A DNA stretch of 64,000 bases from an uncultured Clostridia bacterium (GTDB taxonomy: Bacteria; Bacillota; Clostridia; TANB77; CAG-508), in NCBI GenBank assembly GCA_934167495.1, contig CAKPKP010000003.1, positions 1 to 64,000 on the forward strand, written 5' to 3'. The number at the start of each line of letters is the position of its first letter. Within the stretch, counting starts at the first letter, position 1. Position numbers and translations under genes: made by a program. This document shows, piece by piece, positions 26,603 to 35,889 of this stretch. The notes under the pieces were generated by a model, which was not told the DNA's origin, searched no databases, and worked only from the letters and a program-made list of their open reading frames with translations.

Positions 26603-28077
26603 TATTTATTACCTCCTTTAAATGTAGGTTTATTTGCTCTAAAGTTAGTATTTTGTTCATATGTATATGCTGCTCTAAATATACTCTCTTCATCAAATTG
26701 TTTTGCAATTAATTGGAATCCTATAGGCATTCCTTTTGAGTCTAAACTACAAGGAATGCTCATTCCAGGAAGTCCACCTATATTTACAGGAACTGTACAA
26801 ATATCTGCTAAATACATTTCAAGTGGATTATTAGATTTTTCTCCCATTTTAAAAGCTGTTGTTGGAGAAGTTGGTGTTAATAATAAATCATATTTTGAAA
26901 ATAATTCTTGATATGCATTTCTAATTACTGTTCTAACTTTTTGAGCTTTTTTGTAATAAGCATCATAATATCCAGAACTTAATACATATGTACCAAGTAT
27001 AATTCTTCTCTTTACTTCTGGTCCAAATCCTTCGCTTCTTGAATTTCTATATATATCTTTTAAATTATCAAATTTTTCTGTTCTATATCCGTATCTGATA
27101 CCATCAAATCTACCTAAATTTGAACTTGCTTCAGCACATGCAATTATATAATAAACAGCTGTTGCATATTTTCCAACATCTAGAGAACATTCTTCAACAG
27201 TAGCACCTAATTCTTCATATTTTTTTGCTACATCTAATATAGCTTTTTTTACTTCTTCGTTTATTCCTTCACCTATATATTCTTTTGGAATACCTATTTT
27301 CATTCCTTTAACATCATTTACTAATGCCTTTGTATAATCTTTTTTAGGTATATCCATTGATGTTGAATCTTTTTCATCGTGTCCTGCAATTAAGTTTAAA
27401 AGAATTGCTGAATCCGTAACATCTTTTGTAATTGGACCTATTTGATCTAATGATGACGCGAAAGCTACTAATCCGTATCTAGATACTAATCCATATGTTG
27501 GTTTTAAACCAACTACACCACATAAAGATGATGGTTGACGGATACTTCCACCTGTATCACTTCCTAAAGTCCATGGTGCCAAATCTGCTGCTACAGCTGC
27601 AGCACTACCACCTGAAGATCCTCCTGGTACTCTTTCTAAATCCCATGGATTAGATGTTTTAAAGAATGCTGAATACTCTGTTGAACCACCCATAGCAAAT
27701 TCATCCATATTTAATTTTCCAAGTGGTATTACATTCTCTTCGTTTATTTTTTCTATTACAGTTGCATTATATGGTGCAACAAAGTTTTCTAACATTTTTG
27801 AACTACAAGTAGTTTTTGTACCTTTTATACACATATTATCTTTTATTCCTATTGGAATACCAGCTAATTTGCTAACAGTTTTTCCTGCTTTTCTATCTTC
27901 ATCTACTTTTCTAGCTTTTTCTAAAGCTTCATTTTCTAATGTTGATACATAAGCCTTAACTTCAGGGTCTTTTTCTTTTATTCTATCAAAATAACTTTTT
28001 ACAATGTCTTCTGATTTAATCTCATTCTTTTCAAGCATGTCCATAAGTTCATGCACGGTATATTCATAAAGTTCCAT
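26602..28077 (-). CDS. gatA: Asp-tRNA(Asn)/Glu-tRNA(Gln) amidotransferase subunit A
   Basis: Glutaminase and amidase subunit of GatCAB. The 491 aa have the amidase signature: catalytic Lys in GIPIGIKDNMC, the cis-Ser/Ser pair in GGSSGGSAAAVAADLAPWTLGSDT (split here only for length) and SIRQPSSLCG. It lies between gatC (11 bases) and gatB (overlap), the usual order. Confidence 0.98.
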   Translation of the reverse strand: MELYEYTVHELMDMLEKNEIKSEDIVKSYFDRIKEKDPEVKAYVSTLENEALEKARKVDEDRKAGKTVSKLAGIPIGIKDNMCIKGTKTTCSSKMLENFVAPYNATVIEKINEENVIPLGKLNMDEFAMGGSTEYSAFFKTSNPWDLERVPGGSSGGSAAAVAADLAPWTLGSDTGGSIRQPSSLCGVVGLKPTYGLVSRYGLVAFASSLDQIGPITKDVTDSAILLNLIAGHDEKDSTSMDIPKKDYTKALVNDVKGMKIGIPKEYIGEGINEEVKKAILDVAKKYEELGATVEECSLDVGKYATAVYYIIACAEASSNLGRFDGIRYGYRTEKFDNLKDIYRNSRSEGFGPEVKRRIILGTYVLSSGYYDAYYKKAQKVRTVIRNAYQELFSKYDLLLTPTSPTTAFKMGEKSNNPLEMYLADICTVPVNIGGLPGMSIPCSLDSKGMPIGFQLIAKQFDEESIFRAAYTYEQNTNFRANKPTFKGGNK

Positions 28078-28088
28078 ACTAATTCCTC

Positions 28089-28376
28089 CTAATTAATTAC
28101 TTTTGGTATTCTAAACATTCCCTCATCTTGACTTGGTGCGTTTTGTAATAACCCTTCTTTATCTCCATATTCTACTACTTCATCTTTTCTAAATACATTA
28201 TATTTTTCATTTGCACCTATAGTTTCGTCAAACCCAGTAGTATCAACATTATTAATTGTATTTGCAAACTCTAAAATTTCTTGCATATCATTGGTATACT
28301 TTTCTATTTCTTGCTCTGTTAAATTAAGACTAGCAAGTTTTGCAATATGTATAATTTCTTCTTTACTTATTTGCAT
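28089..28376 (-). CDS. gatC: Asp-tRNA(Asn)/Glu-tRNA(Gln) amidotransferase subunit C
   Basis: Small subunit that wraps around GatA and stabilises the complex. The 95 aa include the helical N-terminus (IHIAKLASLNLTEQEIEKY), ILEFANTINNVDTTG, and the conserved LQNAPSQDEGMFRIPKV end. The start is at MQIS because AAAGGAGAG lies upstream; six codons of the longer frame cover that site. Confidence 0.96.
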   Translation of the reverse strand: MQISKEEIIHIAKLASLNLTEQEIEKYTNDMQEILEFANTINNVDTTGFDETIGANEKYNVFRKDEVVEYGDKEGLLQNAPSQDEGMFRIPKVIN

Positions 28377-28426
28377 AATCATCTCTCCTTTCATTAACGT
28401 GTTAAATTATATACCTAAATGCCAAA

Positions 28427-28464
28427 AAAAACAAGAGGCAATTTGGTTTGCCTCTTGTTTTTTT
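28427..28464 (-). terminator. Terminator between the membrane-protein cluster and gatC
   Basis: AAACAAGAGGCAA pairs with TTGCCTCTTGTTT (one bulge) and both sides end in T-runs. On the minus strand it follows the gene at 28472-28801. Confidence 0.85.
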
Positions 28465-28471
28465 AGACTTA

Positions 28472-28801
28472 TTAACCATCGATTTGTTTTGCAAATATTT
28501 TTAATGCATTTTCTGTTATTAATGGCATATTAAATTCTTCTTCTTTATAAGCTTTAACAGCTCCTATTATAACTATAACCCAATATCCTATAGATACTAC
28601 GCTTGATATAAATCCTATACCTGTTAAATTAACTATTATAGAAACTATTATACTTACTATTATGTATGCTATATTTAAAGTAATAGCTTGTGCAGCGTGT
28701 ACTTTAGTTTCTCTTGTAGAGTCTTTAAATCCTAAAAGGACTATAAATCCTCCTATTATTCCAAATAAATATGCAATAACGCCTTTTGTTTTTTCTGTCA
28801 T
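28472..28801 (-). CDS. DUF4870-like small membrane protein
   Basis: The 109 aa start at MTEKTKGVIAYLFG, preceded by GGGAGGCG. Three to four hydrophobic segments, an internal KVHAAQAITLN stretch and a charged end resemble the DUF4870/YccF-type family of small membrane proteins. Function unknown. It starts within the last bases of the DUF2752 gene, so it belongs to a three-gene membrane operon. Confidence 0.65.
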   Translation of the reverse strand: MTEKTKGVIAYLFGIIGGFIVLLGFKDSTRETKVHAAQAITLNIAYIIVSIIVSIIVNLTGIGFISSVVSIGYWVIVIIGAVKAYKEEEFNMPLITENALKIFAKQIDG

Positions 28802-29115
28802 ATTTTTCGCCTCCCATTCTTTATATATATATACCACTTATGTATGTATAATACAAGAATCATTGGAAATACAATAATAACATTATGATTGTATTCAAAT
28901 GCCTGCTTAAAATTGAAATGCAAAACACTTAAAACTGCTCTTGTCATTCCACAATTAAAACATTCTTTTCCAGTTATATTCTTATACAAACATAATTCTA
29001 AATTACCTGTTGGTTTATCAATAGGTAATAAAAATAGAACAATATAAATACATATTGTAATTATAATACATTTTATTATTCTATTTATTATTTGTGATAA
29101 GATTTCCTTGTCCAT
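28798..29115 (-). CDS. DUF2752 family membrane protein
   Basis: The 105 aa contain the DUF2752 hallmark CPxCGxTR-like motif (ECFNCGMTRAVLSVLHFNFKQAF) and three membrane segments. The role of the family is unknown. It starts inside the 3' end of the TM2 gene (35-base overlap) without a strong ribosome site, so translation is probably coupled. Confidence 0.75.
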   Translation of the reverse strand: MDKEILSQIINRIIKCIIITICIYIVLFLLPIDKPTGNLELCLYKNITGKECFNCGMTRAVLSVLHFNFKQAFEYNHNVIIVFPMILVLYIHKWYIYIKNGRRKI

Positions 29116-29323
29116 CTGTAAATTTACCTGTTAATATGAATATTAAATCAACTAAATACCAAACTCCGCATCCACCTAATGTTATTAATTGTAATATTCC
29201 TGTTCCTATTTTTCCAGCATAAAATCTGTGTACTCCTAAAGCACCAAATATTAAGCATAGTAATAATGTTACTAACCAATCTTTTTCACTTACATTTTGT
29301 GTATTTTGTCCGTTTTCTTCCAT
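29081..29323 (-). CDS. TM2 domain protein
   Basis: The 80 aa have a polar N-terminus then the TM2 pattern: LLLCLIFGALGVHRFYAGKI, GILQLITLGGCGVWYLVDLI, ending in a short polar tail. The domain is two helices joined by a DRF-like HRFY turn. Function unknown. AAGGAGG precedes the ATG. First gene of a TM2-DUF2752-DUF4870 group, a pairing often seen in Bacillota. Confidence 0.8.
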   Translation of the reverse strand: MEENGQNTQNVSEKDWLVTLLLCLIFGALGVHRFYAGKIGTGILQLITLGGCGVWYLVDLIFILTGKFTDGQGNLITNNK

Positions 29324-29406
29324 AGTTTCATCCTCCTTATTATATTATATGCTTAATTTTATGATATTTGTTTATATTTTGTCAATAGAATTGTGAAAAT
29401 TATGTG

Positions 29407-29444
29407 AAAAAAAGTGCAAATTTAACAAACTTGCACTTTTTTCT
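29407..29444 (-). terminator. Terminator behind the unknown two-gene operon
   Basis: AAAAAGTGCAAATTT pairs with AACTTGCACTTTTTT; on the minus strand it follows the stop at 29462. Confidence 0.8.
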
Positions 29445-29461
29445 ACATTTTCTTTATTATT

Positions 29462-30082
29462 TTATAACGCTAAGAATTTTTTGGAGTAATACTTTACAAA
29501 TTCAACTCTTGGAAATCTTTTATATATATTATTAAAACTACATGCCTGTGATATGTACCTAGTAAAGGTAGTATAATCCTCTATGTTTTCCTTAATGAAT
29601 TTTTTGTCAAGTGGTACTCCTCTTTCCTTTGCTAATTTCGGGCATTCGCAAAAAGCATATTTGATAATATCATATGCATTCTTAGGTACTTCTTTACCAT
29701 ACATGCATACAATAAAATCATCAAAACACCTAGAATCACCAACACTATATTTTGCTAAAATTTCATCAGATTTCTCATCAAAAATCTTAGTCAAAATAGC
29801 CTGATAATCTTTTGCTTCTTTTATTACTTTTGGGTTTTCTAGCTCATTTTCTGAAAGTTTACTTACTGATTCAGCATTATCTTCCAAAAGTTCTATTGTA
29901 GAAATTTCAGAAAATACAGCTGGAATAATAGAAGTAAATTCACAACTAGTATTAACCTTTTCCACCACAATGTTGCTTATTGCAACATTTATAGTAAGTG
30001 AAACATTATGTGCTATTGCCTCCTTTACAGTTTTTACGCAAGTTTCCGCAGAGATTGATTTTAAATTGATTGTTGCTTTCAT
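29462..30082 (-). CDS. Unknown protein (206 aa), second gene of an orphan pair
   Basis: I do not recognise a family. The protein is soluble, begins MKATINLKSISAETC, has a Ser/Glu-rich middle and a C-terminal half rich in aromatic residues and cysteines (FDDFIVCMYGKEVPKN, YAFCECPKL). Its ATG overlaps the stop of the upstream gene (ATGA), and its ribosome site AGGAGG lies inside that gene, so the two are made together. Codon use is less AT-biased than in the housekeeping genes around it, suggesting acquisition. Confidence 0.6.
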   Translation of the reverse strand: MKATINLKSISAETCVKTVKEAIAHNVSLTINVAISNIVVEKVNTSCEFTSIIPAVFSEISTIELLEDNAESVSKLSENELENPKVIKEAKDYQAILTKIFDEKSDEILAKYSVGDSRCFDDFIVCMYGKEVPKNAYDIIKYAFCECPKLAKERGVPLDKKFIKENIEDYTTFTRYISQACSFNNIYKRFPRVEFVKYYSKKFLAL

Positions 30083-30789
30083 AATATGATATCCTCCTTA
30101 ATCATAATTTTAATCAGTTGCATAAACGAAAACATATCTAACTTGCATTTGTTGCTCAAAATACTCTTGAACTGATGAACAAGCATCAATCTAATTGCAG
30201 TTTTATTGATCTTTTTCTTTTCAAATTCAACTACTAACTTGTCCACTAATTCTTCAATATTTTTTTCTTTCTTTAGCAATTTTACTGCTGAAAAAAAAAT
30301 GTCAAAACTTGCTGTTCCAGTTTCCAAACCAAACATACAAAGATACTCGTATATTCTTTCTTCCTTCAGTTCAGAATACTGATAAATATTCTTTATCTTG
30401 CTCAAGTTGTACTCTTCCACAAAGCAACATTGTTTTGCTGTTAAGTTTTTATTATAAACCAATAGTTCTTTTTTAACAGCTATATTACTTTGAGGTTCTT
30501 CTGATAAATTAATTTTGCAATTTTCATCAGATTTTGCACTATTTTCTGTCATTTTGTTAGAATTGCTTAATTCTTCTTCAGAATCTTTTTCAGCATTTTT
30601 AAACTCTATAGGCTCCAATTCTTTGTAATTTTTTTCGACTGCATTGTATATTGGAATTATAATCTCAACAGAAATTATACTAGCAAATCTGCTTTTTATT
30701 AACTGCGAAATTTCTTCCATATTGCAATCGTCTGATAATTCAATTAATTCTTTATTCAATGTACCAGAATTACAAATTATCCGTAGCAT
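30079..30789 (-). CDS. Unknown protein (236 aa), first gene of an orphan pair
   Basis: Start at MLRIICNSG, preceded by AAAGGAG; the longer frame begins six codons upstream over that site. The N-terminal 55 residues look like a small alpha/beta domain. An acidic low-complexity linker follows (about 65-105), then a helical C-terminal domain (KNLTAKQCCFVEEYNLSK... MIKEDIIL). The third codon is an in-frame CGG. It has its own promoter. The leader has two ATGAAA copies, one overlapping the ribosome site, and one TTTCAT that could pair with either. Function unknown. Confidence 0.6.
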   Translation of the reverse strand: MLRIICNSGTLNKELIELSDDCNMEEISQLIKSRFASIISVEIIIPIYNAVEKNYKELEPIEFKNAEKDSEEELSNSNKMTENSAKSDENCKINLSEEPQSNIAVKKELLVYNKNLTAKQCCFVEEYNLSKIKNIYQYSELKEERIYEYLCMFGLETGTASFDIFFSAVKLLKKEKNIEELVDKLVVEFEKKKINKTAIRLMLVHQFKSILSNKCKLDMFSFMQLIKIMIKEDIIL

Positions 30790-30882
30790 AATTTTCACTC
30801 CTTTCATAAAATAATAAATTTTAGTTATTTTCCCATGAAACTTTTCATAGAATTATTTTAAAAATTTTGTAAAATCAACTGG

Positions 30883-30911
30883 ATTATAGCATAAAACTTG
30901 TTAGTTGTAAA
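30883..30911 (-). promoter_or_regulatory. Promoter of the orphan pair
   Basis: On the minus strand TTTACA (30906-30911), 17 bases, TATAAT (30883-30888), giving a leader of about 90 bases. Confidence 0.65.
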
Positions 30912-30951
30912 GCACAAAGCTTTATCTATACAGAGTACTTTCCTATTAGGT

Positions 30952-31001
30952 AAAAAAATATCTACCAAAGATTTTAATCTTTAAGTAGATATTTTTTATT
31001 T
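30952..31001 (-). terminator. adhE terminator
   Basis: AAAATATCTACC(aaa)GATT...AATC(ttt)AAGTAGATATTTTT: long imperfect stem with T-rich end on the minus strand, beyond the adhE stop. Confidence 0.75.
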
Positions 31002-31013
31002 ATAATTATATAA

Positions 31014-33629
31014 TTAAAATTTAATTTCATTTCCATAGTAAGCATCAATTAATATTTGTTTTAATTCACTTACTAATGGTAATCTTGGATTTGCTGTCGT
31101 ACATTGATCTTCAAAAGCTTTTTCTGCTAATTCATCTACTTTTGACATATATACAGCTTCATCTATTCCACATTCTCTGAATGATTTTGGCATTTCTAAT
31201 TTTACTAGCATATCTTGAACTAATCTTACTAAAGAATTTACACCTTCTTCATTTGTGTAAGCTGGTAATCCCAATCTTCTAGAAAGATTTGCATATTTTT
31301 CATCTGCTATATATTTTTCATATTTAGGGAATGAAACAAATTTTGTTGGCATAGTTCCATTATATTTTATTACATATGGTAATAAAACAGCATTTGCTCT
31401 ACCATGTGGCACATGATATTCTCCACCTATTTTATGAGCTAAAGAATGGTTTACTCCTAGAAATGCATTTGTAAAAGCCATACCAGCTATACAACTTGCA
31501 TTATGCATTTTCTCTCTTGCAAGTTTATTATCTCCATTATTATAAGCTTCTATTAAATATTTAGTTACAAGATCTACTGCTTTTTCAGCTAATCCATCTG
31601 TATAATCTGAAGCCATGACAGAAACATAAGATTCAAATGCATGTGTTAATACATCCATACCAGTATCAGCTGTTAATCTCTTAGGTAATGTCATAACTAA
31701 ATCTGGATCTATTATTGCAACATCTGGTGTTAGTTCATAATCAGCTAATGGATATTTCATGTTTTTCTCTTTATCTGAGATAACAGCAAATGATGTTACT
31801 TCTGAACCTGTACCTGAAGTTGTTGGAATTGCTACTAATTTAGTTTTTTCTCCTAATTTAGGGAATTTATATGTTCTTTTTCTTATGTCCATAAATTTAA
31901 GTTTTAAGCCTTCTACATCAGCATCTGGATGTTCATAGAATAACCACATACCTTTTGCAGCATCTATAGCACTACCTCCGCCTAATGCAATAATAACATC
32001 TGGCTTAAAGTTTTCCATTGCTCTTACACCTTTTTTTATTGTTTCAAAAGATGGATCAGCTTCAACTTCACTGAAAATTTCTGAATGAACATAAGATTCT
32101 CTTTTTCTTAAGTGATATAATATTTTATCTACATAACCAAATTTAACCATAGATTCGTCTGTTACTATAAAAGCTCTTGTTATTTCTGGCATTTTTTCTA
32201 AATATCCTATTGAACCTGCTTCAAAGTAAATTTTTTCTGGAACTTTAAACCATTGCATATTAACCCTCCTTTTTGCAACTCTTTTTATATTTATTAAATT
32301 AACAGATGACACATTTGCAGTTGTTGAATTTCCACCAAATGTACCACAACCTAATGTAAGTGATGGCATATTAGTATTATATATATCACCTATTGCTCCG
32401 TGAGTTGATGGAGAATTTACAATAATTCTTCCTACTTTAACAGTTTTAGAAAATTCTAAAATTACATCTTTATTTTCAGAATGTATAACAGCAGAATGTC
32501 CCATTCCTCCATATCTAATTAATCTATCACATAAGTCTATTCCTTCATTATAATCTTTAACTGTATAATATGCTAATACAGGGCTTAATTTTTCTTTTGA
32601 GAATGGATGTTCATCTCCAACACCATATTCTCTTACTACCAAAACTTTAGTATCCATAGGAATTTCAAATCCTGCTCTTTTAGCAATTTCATATGGACTT
32701 TGACCTACTATTGATGGATTTAATTTATTTCCTTGATCAGCTATAAACATTCCTGCTTTTAATTTTTCTTTTTCTTCTTCTGATACAAAATAACATTTTG
32801 CATTTCTCATTAATCTTTCAAATTCTTCTGCAATCTCTTCATCAACTATAGCAGATTGTTCAGAAGCACAAATCATTCCATTATCAAATGATTTTGATAA
32901 AACTAAATCTGTTACTGATGTTTCTAATTTTGCTGTTTTATCTATATAACATGGTACATTTCCTGGTCCTACACCTAGAGCTGGTTTACCACAAGAATAT
33001 GCTGACTTAACCATTCCAGAACCACCTGTAGCTAAAATTAAGTTTACCCCTGGATGATTCATTAATAAGTTAGTTGCTGTTATTGATGGTTCTTCAATCC
33101 ATAATATACAATCTTCTGGTGCTCCTTCAGATACCGCTGCTTCTCTTAAAATTTCGGCAGCAGCTACACTACATTTCTGTGCAGATGGATGGAAACCAAA
33201 TATTATAACATTTCTTGTTTTTGCAGCAATTATTGATTTAAACATTGTTGTTGAAGTTGGATTTGTAACTGGTGTTACTCCAGCAATTATTCCTATAGGT
33301 TCTGCTATTTGAACATATCCCTCTTCTTCGTTTTCAGAAATTACTCCAACTGTTTTATCATACTTTATACTATGATAAACATATTCTGTAGCAAACATAT
33401 TTTTAATTATTTTGTCTTCATATATTCCTCTACCTGTTTCTTCAACAGCCATTTTAGCAAGTTTCATATGATTATCTAGACCTGCCATTGCCATTTTTTT
33501 GATAATATTATTAACTTGGTTTTGATCTAGTTTTTTGTACTCTTCTGATGCTTTTTTAGCTCTCTCAACCAAATTATTAATCATATCTTCTATTCTTTGT
33601 TTTTCCTCTGGGCTAATTTCCTGTGCCAT
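31014..33629 (-). CDS. adhE: Bifunctional aldehyde-alcohol dehydrogenase AdhE
   Basis: Reduces acetyl-CoA to acetaldehyde and then ethanol, re-oxidising NADH during fermentation. The 871 aa contain an N-terminal CoA-acylating aldehyde dehydrogenase (about 1-440; catalytic Cys in NGMICASEQS) and a C-terminal iron-dependent alcohol dehydrogenase (about 450-870; GGGSAIDAAKGMWLFY, metal ligands in HAFESYVS, NHSLAHKIGGEYHVPHG). The joining region has INIKRVAKRRVNMQWFKVP. AAGGAGG precedes the ATG. Monocistronic. Full length; such proteins form spirosomes. Confidence 0.98.
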   Translation of the reverse strand: MAQEISPEEKQRIEDMINNLVERAKKASEEYKKLDQNQVNNIIKKMAMAGLDNHMKLAKMAVEETGRGIYEDKIIKNMFATEYVYHSIKYDKTVGVISENEEEGYVQIAEPIGIIAGVTPVTNPTSTTMFKSIIAAKTRNVIIFGFHPSAQKCSVAAAEILREAAVSEGAPEDCILWIEEPSITATNLLMNHPGVNLILATGGSGMVKSAYSCGKPALGVGPGNVPCYIDKTAKLETSVTDLVLSKSFDNGMICASEQSAIVDEEIAEEFERLMRNAKCYFVSEEEKEKLKAGMFIADQGNKLNPSIVGQSPYEIAKRAGFEIPMDTKVLVVREYGVGDEHPFSKEKLSPVLAYYTVKDYNEGIDLCDRLIRYGGMGHSAVIHSENKDVILEFSKTVKVGRIIVNSPSTHGAIGDIYNTNMPSLTLGCGTFGGNSTTANVSSVNLINIKRVAKRRVNMQWFKVPEKIYFEAGSIGYLEKMPEITRAFIVTDESMVKFGYVDKILYHLRKRESYVHSEIFSEVEADPSFETIKKGVRAMENFKPDVIIALGGGSAIDAAKGMWLFYEHPDADVEGLKLKFMDIRKRTYKFPKLGEKTKLVAIPTTSGTGSEVTSFAVISDKEKNMKYPLADYELTPDVAIIDPDLVMTLPKRLTADTGMDVLTHAFESYVSVMASDYTDGLAEKAVDLVTKYLIEAYNNGDNKLAREKMHNASCIAGMAFTNAFLGVNHSLAHKIGGEYHVPHGRANAVLLPYVIKYNGTMPTKFVSFPKYEKYIADEKYANLSRRLGLPAYTNEEGVNSLVRLVQDMLVKLEMPKSFRECGIDEAVYMSKVDELAEKAFEDQCTTANPRLPLVSELKQILIDAYYGNEIKF

Positions 33630-33723
33630 ACTTTTCCTCCTTTTTTCTAATTATCATTAATAGTATATCCTTAATTAATTTTTTTTTCAATTATTTTTTT
33701 ACATTTATTTATAATTTCGTATT

Positions 33724-33766
33724 ACAAAAAACAAGCGAATTAATTAAAATCCGCTTGTTTTTTTAA
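33724..33766 (-). terminator. Terminator behind the 580-aa membrane-anchored protein
   Basis: AACAAGCG(a) pairs with (c)CGCTTGTT with A/T-runs on both sides; on the minus strand it follows the stop at 33801. Confidence 0.75.
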
Positions 33767-33800
33767 CAGGAAAATTTACAATTCTTCCTATTATTTAATT

Positions 33801-35543
33801 TTATTGTACATTCAATGAGTTTGTACTATACATTGTATTTGCATTACTAGATGTAGAATTTGTTGTATTATATGATGTATTTGTATTGTATATTGCATTA
33901 GTGTTGTATGCTGTATTTGTGTCATACATTGTATTTAAATAATCTGATTGTTTTTGCATTGATTCTATGGCATTATCCATAGCACTTACACTATTTTTTC
34001 TAATGTTTATAGCTTGAACAAAATAAGATAATACTTGATCTAACATTTTGTTTTTTACAACATCGTTAGAATTAAATTCAGTTACTTCTGGAATATCTAT
34101 TGAATCAACTATTTTTAAATTTTCTTTTAGATTTATTGTTCCTGCAACTTTTACATCATCATAATCAAATTTTATATTTATTGATGATGTAGTATTTAAT
34201 TCTTTATCTGTACTGCTTTCTTCTGTTGACTTAATAGTTAAATCTAATATACTATCTCCCATATATTTCATGTTCATTGTTAATGTTATATCTTTATTTT
34301 CTTGTTTTAATTCAATTTCCATTTTTATATCGTCTTCAGTTTCAACACTTAATAACATGTTATTTTTTGTCATATTAATATTCATTTTTATAACTTCGCC
34401 ATTAGTATCTGCTGTTATTTCAGTATATACACCATCATCTTTTAAATTCATTGTAGCTTTTATTTCGTTATCTTCATCTGACATTGACATTTCAATTCTA
34501 TATGTTTTAAACATATCTGCATATACTATAATTTTATATTTTATTGTATCATTATCTTTTATTTCTTGAACCATATCTTCCATAGATTCAATCATTGTAT
34601 CAAAAGAATCTTCTAATTCAGTTTTAAATTCTTTATCTGTATATCCCATTTCTTCTAACATCATATCATATGTGTTAGTTGCTTTCATCATTTTGATATA
34701 TTTTGATATTAGCATGTTTCTTCCTTCTGTGTCATTTTTAAAAGCTTCAACATATTTTGATACAAGTTCACTAGCTTCTTTGCTATTTAATGCTAATGTA
34801 ATTTTTTCACAAGATTTATTATTGCCATCTATTGTGATTTCTGTTTTCTCTGTTGACAATTTATCATCTGTTGCATATCCTTCAAATATCTTTGAATATA
34901 CATCTGAAAAATGATTTACTTCTTCTGATGTAAATTTAAAATCATCTAAATTTAAAGATGAAGTTTCAAAATTATCAATGTAATCAAAAACTTCTGTTAA
35001 AGATTCGTATGCTGTTCCTTTTAAAGAATTTTTAAATATAGTATAATATTTAGAATCTATAGATGGTACTTTTAATGCCATTGCTTCTGAATTGTATACA
35101 ACTTCACCTAATTCTGTTCCATCTAATTCTAAATCACCATACATTTTATTCTTTTCAGTATCAGCTTTTAGATTTAGTTTAAGTTGGCTATCATTTACAA
35201 CACCTTTTATTGATTTAACTTCTGTTGATGTAAGACTTGGTATATCTAAAGCATCAATATTTGCAGTTGCTTCTAAAGAATATTCAACTGGTTTTCCTTC
35301 CATTTTTGTATAAATTTTCTTGTCAGCAACATTCGTAGCCTCTTTAGAATTTTCACTTATTTTATCTCCTACATCTGAGAAAGCTCCTATAAATTTAGAC
35401 TTTGAAGAAAAATTAAAGTTAATTAAATTTGTTTTTTGTGTTACAAAATATGCTACAACACCTAGTACTACTAACAATAATAAAACAACTATTAATATAA
35501 TTACTGCTGCAGAACCTTTTTTTTGTTTAATTTTTTCGTCCAT
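33801..35543 (-). CDS. Large membrane-anchored extracellular protein of unknown function (580 aa)
   Basis: A Lys-rich start (MDEKIKQKKGSA) leads into one membrane span (residues 12-33), giving an N-in, C-out anchor. The outside part is a long beta-rich, Asp/Lys/Thr-rich domain resembling LolA/DUF6583-like proteins of clostridia. The last 45 residues form a low-complexity Tyr-Asn-Thr repeat (units like YDTNTAYNTNAIYNTNTSYN). No catalytic motif seen. AGGAGGGG precedes the ATG. Surface location is inferred from the single N-terminal anchor. Confidence 0.65.
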   Translation of the reverse strand: MDEKIKQKKGSAAVIILIVVLLLLVVLGVVAYFVTQKTNLINFNFSSKSKFIGAFSDVGDKISENSKEATNVADKKIYTKMEGKPVEYSLEATANIDALDIPSLTSTEVKSIKGVVNDSQLKLNLKADTEKNKMYGDLELDGTELGEVVYNSEAMALKVPSIDSKYYTIFKNSLKGTAYESLTEVFDYIDNFETSSLNLDDFKFTSEEVNHFSDVYSKIFEGYATDDKLSTEKTEITIDGNNKSCEKITLALNSKEASELVSKYVEAFKNDTEGRNMLISKYIKMMKATNTYDMMLEEMGYTDKEFKTELEDSFDTMIESMEDMVQEIKDNDTIKYKIIVYADMFKTYRIEMSMSDEDNEIKATMNLKDDGVYTEITADTNGEVIKMNINMTKNNMLLSVETEDDIKMEIELKQENKDITLTMNMKYMGDSILDLTIKSTEESSTDKELNTTSSINIKFDYDDVKVAGTINLKENLKIVDSIDIPEVTEFNSNDVVKNKMLDQVLSYFVQAINIRKNSVSAMDNAIESMQKQSDYLNTMYDTNTAYNTNAIYNTNTSYNTTNSTSSNANTMYSTNSLNVQ

Positions 35544-35633
35544 TTTCCCCTCCTATAAATAATTATTTATATAATATTCTTAGATTATGAAATCGATACA
35601 AAATCTAAAAAATAATATATCATTTTAATATTT

Positions 35634-35786
35634 AGAACAATAGTGGGCTGATTAAATTTTTATATATTTTAAATTGTAACGTTCAGCCCACGTTTAATTG
35701 TTCGTGTGCGAAATTTGCATATAGCAAATTTCTGTACAAAGTATTTGTTTAATAGGAAATTCAGAGAAATTTCCTATTAAATAAAA
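35634..35786 (+). repeat. Composite three-hairpin repeat, copy R2
   Basis: GAACAATAGTGGGCTGA... to TCAGCCCACGTTTAATTGTTCG (A module, with the outer GAACAAT/ATTGTTC also paired), GCGAAATTTGC-atata-GCAAATTTC (B), linker TGTACAAAGTATTT, then TTTAATAGGAAATTC-aga-GAAATTTCCTATTAAA (C). This is the clearest single copy in the window. It lies downstream of the orphan gene at 35.9 kb and upstream of the 580-aa gene. Confidence 0.8.
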
Positions 35787-35851
35787 CTTACTTATACAAT
35801 ATTAAATTTTAACATAACAAATTCTAGCAGTCAAGAATCCATTTATAATAT

Positions 35852-35887
35852 TAAACCCCACAGAAATAATTTATTTCTGCAGGGTTG
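35852..35887 (-). terminator. Terminator of the 154-aa orphan gene
   Basis: AACCC(c)ACAGAAATAA pairs with TTATTTCTGCAGGGTT; on the minus strand it follows the stop at 35890 and ends in T-rich sequence. Confidence 0.75.
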
Positions 35888-35889
35888 TT

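Noticed and set aside
29462..30911. Prophage fragment
   Set aside because: No integrase, capsid, terminase or lysis gene is nearby; only two unknown genes.
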